The notes under the pieces: generated by a model
The model's database searches: none
Told to the model about the DNA's origin: nothing
The model's input: the letters and a program-made list of their open reading frames with translations, nothing else
Origin: Pseudopedobacter sp045629485
Lineage (GTDB): Bacteria > Bacteroidota > Bacteroidia > Sphingobacteriales > Sphingobacteriaceae
Assembly (NCBI GenBank): GCA_045629485.1
Contig: JAZQRF010000217.1
Location: 4,668 to 68,667, forward strand
Direction of reading: 5' to 3'
Length of the DNA: 64,000 bases
Shown: positions 8,701 through 17,227 of the stretch, piece by piece
Layout of the letters: each line of letters starts with the position of its first letter
Numbering within the stretch: the first letter of the stretch is position 1
Program-made: the position numbers and the translations under genes

Positions 8701-9254
8701 GCAATTCTGTACATCATCTGTCGGACGTTCAAACCGATGAAATAGGCAATAATACCTTCGTTTGGCAATTCACAGTAATTTTAAAAAATGCTGTTATCGG
8801 AAACAACTGTAATATAAATTGTAATTGTTTTATAGAAAATGATGTGATAATTGGGGATAACGTAACAATTAAATCCGGGGTGCAAATTTGGGATGGCGTA
8901 ACACTAGAAGATAACGTATTTATTGGTCCTAATGTTACTTTTACAAACGACCTTATTCCCCGTTCTAAAGTTTATCCAAAAGAGTTTAAAAAGACAATTT
9001 TAAAAAAGGGATGTTCTATTGGGGCCAATTCTACTATTGTGGCGGGTTTAGAAATAGGAGAGAAGGCGTTTATAGGGGCAGGAAGCGTAGTTACTAAGGT
9101 AATACCTCCCTATACAGTCTGGTATGGAAATCCTGCAGCGCATAAAGGTTATATAACACAAGACTCTATTTTATTAGATCTTGATTTAAAAGATAAAATA
9201 ACTGGAATACAATATTGTTTAAATGGATATCAGCCTGTAAAAAAAAATGATTAA
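8697..9254 (+). CDS. Left-handed beta-helix N-acetyltransferase (FdtC/QdtC-like)
   Basis: A 185-residue hexapeptide-repeat acetyltransferase. Turns such as VIGNNCNINCNCFIENDV, IIGDNVTIKSGVQI and IGPNVTFTND show the [LIV]-G-x4 repeat of a left-handed beta helix, followed by LEIGEKAFIGAGSVVTKVIPP and the closing WYGNPAAHKGYI. FTNDLIPRS matches the loop of FdtC/QdtC/WlbB-type enzymes that N-acetylate the 3-amino group of dTDP-3-amino-3,6-dideoxyhexoses. Flanked by a ketoisomerase (4 bp overlap) and an aminotransferase (8 bp overlap), it most likely makes dTDP-Fuc3NAc or dTDP-Qui3NAc. The acyl group could differ from acetyl. Confidence 0.86.
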   Translation: MSNSVHHLSDVQTDEIGNNTFVWQFTVILKNAVIGNNCNINCNCFIENDVIIGDNVTIKSGVQIWDGVTLEDNVFIGPNVTFTNDLIPRSKVYPKEFKKTILKKGCSIGANSTIVAGLEIGEKAFIGAGSVVTKVIPPYTVWYGNPAAHKGYITQDSILLDLDLKDKITGIQYCLNGYQPVKKND

Positions 9255-10347
9255 ATTTTTAGATTTATACACCATCAACCAAGAGCACAAAAAAGAATTA
9301 AAAAAAGCGTTCGAGCGTGTTTTAGATTCTGGTTGGTACATTATGGGTAATGAATTAAAACAGTTTGAAAGCGAATTTGCTTCTTATTGCGGAACTAAAC
9401 ATGCTATTGGCGTAGCCAATGGCTTAGATGCTTTAATTTTAATTATCAGAGCGTACAAAGAGTTGGGTTTGTTTAAAGAAGGAGACGAAATTATTGTTCC
9501 TGCAAATACTTACATTGCAAGCATTTTAGCCATTTCAGCAAATAATTTAGTTCCGATTCTGGTAGAGCCAGATATTAACACTTATAATATTGACCCCTCA
9601 TTCATTGAAGCAAAAATTACTGCTAAAACAGTAGCCATTTTGCCGGTTCATTTATACGGGCAGTTGTGTGATATGGAAAGCATAAATGTTTTAGCCCAAA
9701 AACATAAATTAAAAGTTATTGAAGATTGTGCTCAGGCGCATGGTGCAACTGATGTAAATGGCAAAAGAGCAGGAAATTTAGGCGATGCGGCAGGCTTTAG
9801 TTTTTATCCGGGCAAAAATCTGGGTGCATTAGGCGATGCAGGAGCAATTACTACGAATGATGATGAATTGGCAACGACCATAAAAGCTTTGTTAAATTAC
9901 GGCTCGCAGGTTAAATATGAAAATAAATATAAAGGAGTAAACAGCCGATTGGACGAAATGCAAGCGGCTTTGCTAGGTGTTAAGCTTACTTATCTTGATA
10001 AGGATACTCAAAAAAGGCGTCAGATTTCAGAAAGCTATTTGAACAGCATTAAAAATAACAAAATTATATTGCCTAAATTAGTTTTTAAAAGTTCCCATGT
10101 ATGGCATCTATTTGTTGTCAGAACAGCCGATAGAGAGGGGTTGCAGACTTATCTAAGCGAGCATCACATACAAACGGTTATTCATTATCCGATACCCCCT
10201 CACAAACAGAAAGCTTACCACGAAATGAGTAATTTGCATCTTCCCATATCAGAGAAAATTCATCAAGAAGTATTAAGCATTCCCATAAGTCCCGTTCAAC
10301 GAGAGCAGGAAACTGAAACAATAATCAGGGTAATAAATAGCTATTAA
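9247..10347 (+). CDS. PLP-dependent sugar 3-aminotransferase (FdtB/QdtB-like, DegT family)
   Basis: A 366-residue DegT/DnrJ/EryC1 aminotransferase. Features in order: the opening FLDLYTINQEHKKEL, substrate loop VPANTYIAS (about 84-92), EDCAQAHGA (159-167) and the PLP lysine K190 in SFYPGKNLGALGD. It would transfer an amino group from glutamate to the 3-keto group made by FdtA, giving dTDP-3-amino-3,6-dideoxyhexose. The conserved lysine separates it from the RfbH protein earlier in the locus, which has histidine there. It overlaps the acetyltransferase by 8 bp and is followed after one base by the flippase, so it belongs to the same transcript. Confidence 0.9.
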   Translation: MIKFLDLYTINQEHKKELKKAFERVLDSGWYIMGNELKQFESEFASYCGTKHAIGVANGLDALILIIRAYKELGLFKEGDEIIVPANTYIASILAISANNLVPILVEPDINTYNIDPSFIEAKITAKTVAILPVHLYGQLCDMESINVLAQKHKLKVIEDCAQAHGATDVNGKRAGNLGDAAGFSFYPGKNLGALGDAGAITTNDDELATTIKALLNYGSQVKYENKYKGVNSRLDEMQAALLGVKLTYLDKDTQKRRQISESYLNSIKNNKIILPKLVFKSSHVWHLFVVRTADREGLQTYLSEHHIQTVIHYPIPPHKQKAYHEMSNLHLPISEKIHQEVLSIPISPVQREQETETIIRVINSY

Positions 10348-10348
10348 T

Positions 10349-11602
10349 TTGAAATTAGTTAAAACAGCTTTTTTCTCCGGACTTATAACCTTCATTAGAA
10401 TAGCGTCTGGCTTTTTATCAAATAAAGTTGTCGCCGTATATACCGGGCCTGCAGGTGTAGCGCTGGTAGGCGCCTTCAGTAATTTCATAGTAATTGTTTT
10501 AACATTTGCTAATGGAGCTATTAATAACGGTGTTATAAAATACACTGCTGAATACTCCGAAGATAAACAAGAACTTAAAAAACTGTTTAGTACTTCGCTT
10601 AAAATTTCGATTAGCTGCTCGCTCGCTGTCGGAGGTGTTTTACTCTTATTTGCTCCTTTTTTTACCCAGCTTATTTTTACAAATCAGTTATTCGTCAATA
10701 TCATAAGAGTATTAGGGTGCACTATTGTATTTTACTCATTAAATTCTCTTTTAATTTCAATTTTAAACGGGAAAGGGCAAATAAGAGACTTTACAATCGT
10801 TAATATGTCCGGCAGTATTCTGGGTCTCCTGATTACCTTAATTTTAGTAGTCTACTATAAAATTGAGGGAGCATTATACGCATTAGTGTTAGTACAGTCA
10901 ATAGTGTTTTTTGTTTCGCTCTTTTTAATTACTAAAAGTGAATGGTTTTCATTGCCATTTTTTAGGGAGAGCTTTGACAAGGTCATCGCTATAAAACTTA
11001 GCCATTATACATTAATGGCGGTAGTTACTGCGCTTACAGTTCCTGTATCTCAAATAATTTTAAGAAACTTGTTAATTAAATCAATAGGAATTAATGATGC
11101 AGGAATATGGCAAGGCCTAATGAAAATTTCTGACGGTTATTTGATGGTCGTCACTATTGCTCTCGGAACATATTACTTACCAAAGTTATCAACTTTGAAA
11201 ACAGATTCCGAGCTTAGAGCTGAAATTTTGCAAGGATATAAGATAATTATACCAATCGTATTGGTAACCTGTATACTAATTTATTTTTTAAGATTTTTCC
11301 TAATTAAGGTACTTTACACACCGGATTTTAATAAAATGGAAGGCCTATTTATATGGCAACTGATAGGGGATTTCTTCAAAATAGCTGCTTATATACTTGC
11401 ATATTTAATGCTTTCCAAAACGATGACTAAAGCTTTTGTTATTACTGAGATACTATTTTCTGTCTTATACATAATGTTCAGCTATTATTTTATAGATTTA
11501 TTTGGATTAATTGGTGTCACTATTTCTTTTGCACTCAATTACTTTATATATTTCCTAGTGATGTTAATAATTTTCAATAAAATAATATTCACGCGTCACT
11601 AG
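10349..11602 (+). CDS. wzx: O-antigen/polysaccharide unit flippase (Wzx, PST family)
   Basis: A 417-residue integral membrane protein with about twelve hydrophobic segments, of the WzxE/O-antigen translocase branch of the MOP superfamily. The N-terminal segment SNKVVAVYTGPAGVALVGAF is characteristic of this branch. It should move undecaprenyl-diphosphate-linked repeat units across the inner membrane for assembly by the Wzy/EpsG polymerase two genes downstream. The only suitable start is TTG at 10349, one base after the aminotransferase stop; no in-frame ATG precedes the first helix. Base composition is A+T-rich like its neighbours. Confidence in the family is high; the transported glycan is unknown. 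Confidence 0.88.
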   Translation: MKLVKTAFFSGLITFIRIASGFLSNKVVAVYTGPAGVALVGAFSNFIVIVLTFANGAINNGVIKYTAEYSEDKQELKKLFSTSLKISISCSLAVGGVLLLFAPFFTQLIFTNQLFVNIIRVLGCTIVFYSLNSLLISILNGKGQIRDFTIVNMSGSILGLLITLILVVYYKIEGALYALVLVQSIVFFVSLFLITKSEWFSLPFFRESFDKVIAIKLSHYTLMAVVTALTVPVSQIILRNLLIKSIGINDAGIWQGLMKISDGYLMVVTIALGTYYLPKLSTLKTDSELRAEILQGYKIIIPIVLVTCILIYFLRFFLIKVLYTPDFNKMEGLFIWQLIGDFFKIAAYILAYLMLSKTMTKAFVITEILFSVLYIMFSYYFIDLFGLIGVTISFALNYFIYFLVMLIIFNKIIFTRH

Positions 11603-11642
11603 AAACCTAAAAATTTACGGTTATTTATCGTACGGTATTAAA

Positions 11643-12719
11643 ATGAAAATAATAATCCCAGTATTTGCCTTTGGAAAAGGTGGCGGTAATAGAGTGCTGT
11701 CTAAGCTTGCAAATCATTGGATTCAAATGAATCATGAAGTTTGTTTTATTTCCTTTGCTAATTCGATTACGCCTTATTTTAAAACTACGGCTGAAATTTT
11801 TTGGATAGATGAGCAAGGAAGAAGAGTAACAGAAAATTTGCAGCACAAAGTGCTTAAAATAAATAAAATAAAACAAATATTTATCTTAAGAAAGGCAATT
11901 GAACGTTTGGCAATTGATGCCGATATCATTTTAGCCAACGGAGCATTAACAGCCTATTCCGTAAAATTAGCCAAAATTAAGGCGGAAAAAAACTACTATA
12001 TACAAGCTAATGAAGCGGACTATGAATTTCATTATTCTACTTTGAAACATAAAATAATGGGAGCTCTTTGTTTTGGAAGTTATAAACTTGGGCTAAAAGT
12101 AATTGTGAATAGTCCTATTTATTATAATTTATACGGCATGAGAGCGGTAAGTTACATTCCGCCGGGAATTGATTATGCGATTTTTAAACCTGAAAGAAAA
12201 GAAAATGCTCGTGACAGCTTTATAATAGGATGTATAGGTAGGTTTGAGAAATTTAAGGGGACCATTTTTGTATACGATGCTTTCGTTAAGTTGCGAAGCA
12301 GAGGCATACCGGTAAAACTTAAAATTGCCTATGCCGATTTGAATGGAATTAACTTAAAATTTAAGGATGATATTATATTTTGTACACCAAAAGATGACAA
12401 TGAATTAAGTGATTTTTATAATTCCATAGATGTATTGGTCTCTCCAGGAACAATTCAATATTATGCACATCATTACCCGGTAATGGAAGCTATGGCTTGT
12501 AAAACCCCTACTATTACAACTGCATACCTGCCAGCAGACCTGTCAAATAGTTGGTTAGTTGCGCCTATGTCGTCTGAACAAATAGTGGCACAAGTCTTAA
12601 ACATCATGGAGAATCCTACTGAGGTAGGTCAGAAAATAGAACTTGCTTATCAGAACATCCAAGTTTATAAATGGGAAGTAATCGCTAGTAAGTTTATAGA
12701 AGTCTTTACTAATAAATAG
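11643..12719 (+). CDS. Glycosyltransferase family 4 (GT-B fold)
   Basis: A 358-residue GT-B glycosyltransferase. The N-terminal half opens with PVFAFGKGGGNRVLSKLA, a glycine-rich acceptor-side loop. The C-terminal donor domain contains IIGCIGRFEKFKG (about 196-208) and VSPGTIQYYAHHYPVMEAMACKTPTI (cut here only in description), equivalent to the E-x7-E region of GT4 enzymes. It presumably adds one sugar to the growing lipid-linked repeat on the cytoplasmic side. A 40 bp A+T-rich gap separates it from wzx. The donor and linkage cannot be assigned from sequence. Confidence 0.82.
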   Translation: MKIIIPVFAFGKGGGNRVLSKLANHWIQMNHEVCFISFANSITPYFKTTAEIFWIDEQGRRVTENLQHKVLKINKIKQIFILRKAIERLAIDADIILANGALTAYSVKLAKIKAEKNYYIQANEADYEFHYSTLKHKIMGALCFGSYKLGLKVIVNSPIYYNLYGMRAVSYIPPGIDYAIFKPERKENARDSFIIGCIGRFEKFKGTIFVYDAFVKLRSRGIPVKLKIAYADLNGINLKFKDDIIFCTPKDDNELSDFYNSIDVLVSPGTIQYYAHHYPVMEAMACKTPTITTAYLPADLSNSWLVAPMSSEQIVAQVLNIMENPTEVGQKIELAYQNIQVYKWEVIASKFIEVFTNK

Positions 12720-12723
12720 CTAA

Positions 12724-13791
12724 ATGCTAATATACTATCTAATTTTCAGTTTGATATTATTCTTTTTATTAGCAGAAGATTTTTTTCAGAACAATGTAGA
12801 CAAGTACATTCTTTTAATGTTTTGCTTGCTAATATTGTCATTATTTGCAGGATTGCGACCCGCAAAAGCAAGTACAGATTATGAGAATTATTTTGAAGTT
12901 TTTAATAACGCTCCGAACGCAATTACTTTTATAGATAGAATTGGAAACGCAGAGCCATTTTATATTTTTATTCCTTCTTTTTTTAAATTTATAGGTTTTC
13001 CTATAATATCTAGCTTCGTGTTGTACGCATTTCTAGGAACCTTCTTGAAAGGTATTGCAATAATGAAGTATAGTAAGTATTGGTTTGTTAGTTTAATAGT
13101 ATATTTCTCTAATTTTTTTTTACTACATGAATTTACCCAGATTAGGATAGGCGTTGCAATAGGTATATATCTATTATCTATTCCTTTTATTTTTAAGAGA
13201 AATTTTTTACTATTCGCGTTAGCCATAACCCTCGCATGCTGCTTCCATTATTCAGCTATAATCCTTTTGAGTACATTTTGGATAAGTGATAAGCCACTTA
13301 ACAAGCCAATATATTTATTATGCATTTTAGGGTCTTTAATAATCGGAATTTTAAAAATAGATTTGATAAGTTTACTTTCTTACTTACCAATAAGTTTTAT
13401 AAAAGAGAAAACAGAATTTTACATTGGAGCAAACCAATCGGGATTGTTTAATAATCAGATAAATTTGTTCAATGTTTTTTCTCTAATTGATATTTTTACA
13501 TGTATAATTTTGTTGAAATATTCGAGACAAGTCTCAAAACATCAGGTTGGGTTTAATTTTTTATTGAAGTTGTATTTTATTTCTTTATTTTTCTTTTTTT
13601 TACTTTCCAGTTTGCCCGCCGTTGCATATCGTATTAGAGAGATATTTCAAATCGTACAAATTTTCCTAATACCCTGTTTAATTTTCATTTTTAAAGAAAG
13701 ATACGTTGGAAAAATTGTAATTGTATTAATTTCGTTATTGTTTTTATATGTCCAAACCTATTATGCCAATTTAGTCAATCCATACTTTTAA
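12724..13791 (+). CDS. EpsG-family membrane protein, probable polysaccharide polymerase (Wzy role)
   Basis: A 355-residue protein with about ten hydrophobic helices. It shows the EpsG landmarks in order: a basic loop FAGLRPAKASTDYENYFEVF after the second helix, EPFYIFIPSFFKFIGFP, the charged HEFTQIRIGVAIG loop, and CCFHYSAII. EpsG proteins act as Wzy-type polymerases joining repeat units at the outer face of the inner membrane. The locus has a Wzx flippase but no other Wzy candidate apart from the 6340-7875 protein, which supports this role. It begins 4 bp after the preceding glycosyltransferase. Confidence 0.82.
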   Translation: MLIYYLIFSLILFFLLAEDFFQNNVDKYILLMFCLLILSLFAGLRPAKASTDYENYFEVFNNAPNAITFIDRIGNAEPFYIFIPSFFKFIGFPIISSFVLYAFLGTFLKGIAIMKYSKYWFVSLIVYFSNFFLLHEFTQIRIGVAIGIYLLSIPFIFKRNFLLFALAITLACCFHYSAIILLSTFWISDKPLNKPIYLLCILGSLIIGILKIDLISLLSYLPISFIKEKTEFYIGANQSGLFNNQINLFNVFSLIDIFTCIILLKYSRQVSKHQVGFNFLLKLYFISLFFFFLLSSLPAVAYRIREIFQIVQIFLIPCLIFIFKERYVGKIVIVLISLLFLYVQTYYANLVNPYF

Positions 13792-13792
13792 T

Positions 13793-14596
13793 ATGAAAAT
13801 ATCAGTTCTTGTAGTTACTTATAATTGCCAAGATTATCTTGAGAAATTTTTAGAAGAGTTGACAGAGAGTCTTCAGGATTGCGAATCATTCGAAATTCTA
13901 ATTAATGACAATAATTCCGTAGACCAAACAATTAAAATATGTGAAAAATTTTCACAAAACTCAATTAATAAAATAAGTGTTTATTCAAGTGAAAATGTTG
14001 GTTTTGCGAAAGCAAATAACTTTTTAATTAATAAGGCAAGGTATGATAATATTTTATTGTTAAATCCTGATGTTTTTGGTTTTAAAAAAGTTACTTGGGA
14101 TACAATAGATAAACTATGGGACAGAGTAAACCCTTGCTTCGTTAGGCTTTATAATCTTGATGGTACAATTCAGTCGACTGTTGGTGATGAGCTTTCTTTT
14201 ATTAGAGTAATTAAGTCAGCACTTAAGTTATATAAAGATCCGTCTTTTTCAAGAAATAAAGATTATATAAATGTCGAGTCAGGAATAATGGCTTTTGTAA
14301 TGCTTAGTAAACGTTCAATAAATAAAGTAGGTCTTATTTCAGAAGATTATTATATGTATGGAGAAGACCATGACTGGTTTATTAGAGCAAGAAAAAAAGG
14401 ATATTCTCCTGTGTATTTAACAAATTTTGATTTAATTCATACTGGTGGTGCATCTGCGAAAACTAGATGGAAATCTGATGAAGAAAAGAAGATAAAGTTG
14501 AAAACGGAAAAATTAGTAATACAAAAAAACTTTAAAGGTGTTGAAAGGTGTTTTTTGCTGTTTATTAATGAGGTTAGGCAGCGAATATTAACTTAA
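13793..14596 (+). CDS. Glycosyltransferase family 2 (rhamnosyltransferase-like)
   Basis: A 267-residue GT-A enzyme. Seen in order: VLVVTYNCQDYLEKFL at the N-terminus, the nucleotide-binding INDNNSVDQT (about 38-47), VGFAKANNFLI, LLLNPDVF (the DxD-equivalent, near 91-97), an ESGIMAFVMLSKRS acceptor segment and GEDHDWFIRARKKGY, the probable catalytic-base region. This arrangement is typical of WcaA/RfbN-like transferases that extend O-antigen repeats. It follows the polymerase by one base. No membrane segment is present, so it should be cytosolic or membrane-associated. The sugar is unknown. Confidence 0.82.
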   Translation: MKISVLVVTYNCQDYLEKFLEELTESLQDCESFEILINDNNSVDQTIKICEKFSQNSINKISVYSSENVGFAKANNFLINKARYDNILLLNPDVFGFKKVTWDTIDKLWDRVNPCFVRLYNLDGTIQSTVGDELSFIRVIKSALKLYKDPSFSRNKDYINVESGIMAFVMLSKRSINKVGLISEDYYMYGEDHDWFIRARKKGYSPVYLTNFDLIHTGGASAKTRWKSDEEKKIKLKTEKLVIQKNFKGVERCFLLFINEVRQRILT

Positions 14597-14615
14597 CTTA
14601 AGAAAAATCATTTAA

Positions 14616-15719
14616 ATGAGTGAAATAAAGGTATTACATATAATTGGAAATCTAGAAGCCGGTGGGGCAGAAAAGCTTCTGGTAGAAACATTACCTTTGC
14701 TAAATGCAAAGAAAGGTATAACTGCAAGTCTTTTACTCTTCGATGGAAAACAGACTCCTTTCAAAAAAATGCTTTTGCAAAGTGGGGTTACGGTAGATTC
14801 TTTAGGGAGGAATGTGTTTAGTCCTAAATATGTATTTAAACTGATTCCATATCTCAAGTTATATGATATAGTTCATGTCCATTTATTTCCTGCTCTTTAT
14901 TTAGTTGTTTTAGCTAAGATTGTTTCTTTTGCCAAAGTGAAACTTGTTTTTACAGAGCATAATACCGAAAATAAGAGGATGAACAATCCAAAGCTGCGAT
15001 TTTTAGAACGATTTTTTTATTCATTTTATACCCGAATAATCTGTATTTCGGATGCAGTGCATTATGCATTAGTAAGTAAACTGAATGTCCCTAATCAAAA
15101 GTTAGTAACTATTCAAAATGGAGTAAATTTGAACGAAATAAACAAAGCAATACCTTATTTAAGAAATAATTTTGGCTTTCTTTCTAGTGATAAGTTAATG
15201 ATAATGACTGCCAGTTTTAGAATTCAAAAAGATCAACACACACTAATCCGTTCCTTATTGAAATTGCCTGCTAATTATAAGCTATTGTTAATAGGAGAGG
15301 GAGAAAACCTGGAAGAGTGCAAACAGCTTGTATTCTCCTTAAGTCTTGAAAAACGTATATTTTTTTTAGGATTAAGGACTGATGTTTACTCGGTAATTAA
15401 GATGTGTGACGTAGCTGTTTTAAGTTCCCATTGGGAAGGGTTTGGCTTGGTAGCGATAGAGAGTATGGCCTGTGGAATACCCACCATCGTTTCAGACGTA
15501 CCTGGACTAGCTCAAGTGGTAGGAGATGGAGGTATGCTTTTTGAAAAAGGGAACGATACTGACCTTGCTGACAAAATTCTAAAAATCACTTCCAATAGTG
15601 AAGATTATCTGTATTATGTTAGTAAAGGCAGACATAAGGCTTCCAAGTATGATATAAATCTTGTAGTAGAAAATCAAATTTCCCTCTACTACAAAATTAA
15701 GATAGGTCATGAAAATTGA
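14616..15719 (+). CDS. Glycosyltransferase family 4 (GT-B fold)
   Basis: A 367-residue GT4 enzyme. The start HIIGNLEAGGAEKLLVETL is a classic GT4 N-terminal loop, and the acceptor half contains VHVHLFPALY and FTEHNTENKR. The donor half has MTASFRIQKDQHTL and SSHWEGFGLVAIESMACGIP (E-x7-E type, about 276-295). It lies 19 bp after the GT2 gene and is followed by the only large gap in the locus. It should add one residue of the repeat unit; donor and linkage are unknown. Confidence 0.85.
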   Translation: MSEIKVLHIIGNLEAGGAEKLLVETLPLLNAKKGITASLLLFDGKQTPFKKMLLQSGVTVDSLGRNVFSPKYVFKLIPYLKLYDIVHVHLFPALYLVVLAKIVSFAKVKLVFTEHNTENKRMNNPKLRFLERFFYSFYTRIICISDAVHYALVSKLNVPNQKLVTIQNGVNLNEINKAIPYLRNNFGFLSSDKLMIMTASFRIQKDQHTLIRSLLKLPANYKLLLIGEGENLEECKQLVFSLSLEKRIFFLGLRTDVYSVIKMCDVAVLSSHWEGFGLVAIESMACGIPTIVSDVPGLAQVVGDGGMLFEKGNDTDLADKILKITSNSEDYLYYVSKGRHKASKYDINLVVENQISLYYKIKIGHEN

Positions 15720-16078
15720 TTAGAATAATACACAGATCGTCAAATGTGATGAATTTACAGCATGTATTTATGCGTTTAATAGTCTTATAATTATTTAAAG
15801 TGGAAAAGAGTCTCACACCCACTAATATTCTGATTTTAATATGGTTTCATGAAAAGCATTCTTTTTAGACAGAAAACATCATTTGTTAGGAAAATACATT
15901 TATGCCAGACTGTTGATATTATCTGATATTATTTATCTCCAGTTTAGGAAGAGGAAGTTGGGATGCCTGGATATATGGAAGACAAAATGTTAATAAATTA
16001 AGTGGGATGTCTAAAGGGTCGGGTCAAATTATATTCATAGAGCGTATAAAAAGAATTAAAATCTTTCAAAATAGTAAA
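15720..16078. other. 359 bp gap with no recognisable gene in the glycan locus
   Basis: Neighbouring genes in this locus are separated by 0-40 bp or overlap, so this gap stands out. All frames on both strands are interrupted. The longest suggestive remnant is a + strand run from about 15862 to 15991, which reads LLGKYIYARLLILSDIIYLQ and then ends. It has a basic and hydrophobic pattern but I could not tie it to a family. An open frame also runs from 16007 into the next gene, but the residues before 16079 do not resemble a GT4 start. I see no tRNA, terminator or clear promoter. A degraded gene is the simplest explanation; a long leader is the alternative. Confidence 0.5.
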
Positions 16079-17224
16079 ATGTCAAAAAGAATTCTACATG
16101 TTGTAAATATTTCATTTGTTTTGCCTTATTATATTGGCGATCAATTTGATAACTTCCACTCTTTAGGGCTAAAAACCTATGTGGCATGTACCCCTTCAAA
16201 ACACTTTACGGATTATGGAAGAGAAAAAGGATTTGAACCTCTTTCGATAAATATTTTAAGGGAAATTAATCCTCTGGAGGATATAAAAGCCATTTCTTTT
16301 TTAAGAAACAAAATTATTGAGGAGCAAATCGACATTGTTATAGGACATACTCCTAAAGGAGCAATGATAGCAATGATAGCCGCTCGTTTAGCAGGCGTAA
16401 AAAAAAGAATCTATTTCAGGCATGGATTGATGTATGAAACCTCAAAAGGTTTAAAGCGAGTGATTCTAAAAAATATAGAGAGATTGACCGGAGGCTTAGC
16501 TACAAAAGTAGTATGTGTTAGTAAATCTGTTATCGCAAAAAGTTTATCAGAAAATCTTAATCATCCTAATAAAAATGTGCTCTTGAATAAGGGGACTTGT
16601 AATGGAATCGATAATAAAAAATTTTCAAGGGAAAGTTTGAACCTGAAAACGCTAACTGACTTAAAAGAAAAGCATAGAATAAATTTAGATGATAGGGTTG
16701 TAGGATTTGTAGGCAGATTAGTAACCGATAAAGGGATAAGTGAATTGATATTGGCCTGGAAAATTGTTCAGCAAAAATTCTCTAATGTAAAGCTACTATT
16801 AGTGGGACCGTTCGAAAAGCGGGATTCTATTAGAGAAGAACTAAAACAGTTTATTGAAAATGAGGACTCCATTATTTATACAGGACTAATTGCGGATGTC
16901 TTGCCTTATTATGGATTAATGGACATTTTCATTCTTCCTTCTTACAGGGAAGGTTTTCCTACGGTTGTGTTAGAGGCTTCTTCTATGGGGTTGCCAATTA
17001 TTACCACTACAGCAACTGGTTGTGTGGATTCAATAATTGAAAATGAAACTGGCATATTTTGCGAAATAGATCCGCATGATATCGCTGAAAAAATTAGCTT
17101 TTATTTGAAAAATACTTCCTTCGCCGTTAAACACGGTCAAAATGGAGTAGATTTCGTCCGAGGTAATTTTAAACAAGAAATAATCTGGAAAGAAATTGAG
17201 TCAAAAGTATTTGAGCTTTATTAA
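16079..17224 (+). CDS. Glycosyltransferase family 4 (PglA/CapM-like)
   Basis: A 381-residue GT-B enzyme. The N-terminus, RILHVVNISFVLPYYIGDQF, and the HTPKGAMIAMIAARLAG and YFRHGLMYETSKG segments are characteristic of the CapM/PglA group, which often adds the second sugar of a lipid-linked oligosaccharide. The donor half contains GFVGRLVTDKGISELI and SYREGFPTVVLEASSMGLP. The ATG at 16079 is preferred: an in-frame ATG at 16007 would add 24 residues unlike the family's N-terminus. It is 3 bp from a WbpV-like reductase, which fits action right after the initiating sugar phosphate. Confidence 0.84.
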   Translation: MSKRILHVVNISFVLPYYIGDQFDNFHSLGLKTYVACTPSKHFTDYGREKGFEPLSINILREINPLEDIKAISFLRNKIIEEQIDIVIGHTPKGAMIAMIAARLAGVKKRIYFRHGLMYETSKGLKRVILKNIERLTGGLATKVVCVSKSVIAKSLSENLNHPNKNVLLNKGTCNGIDNKKFSRESLNLKTLTDLKEKHRINLDDRVVGFVGRLVTDKGISELILAWKIVQQKFSNVKLLLVGPFEKRDSIREELKQFIENEDSIIYTGLIADVLPYYGLMDIFILPSYREGFPTVVLEASSMGLPIITTTATGCVDSIIENETGIFCEIDPHDIAEKISFYLKNTSFAVKHGQNGVDFVRGNFKQEIIWKEIESKVFELY

Positions 17225-17227
17225 TTT

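Noticed and set aside
16007..16078. Upstream start for the GT4 gene at 16079
   Set aside because: The extra 24 residues are basic and unlike the N-terminus of CapM/PglA-type enzymes, which begins at RILHVVN.
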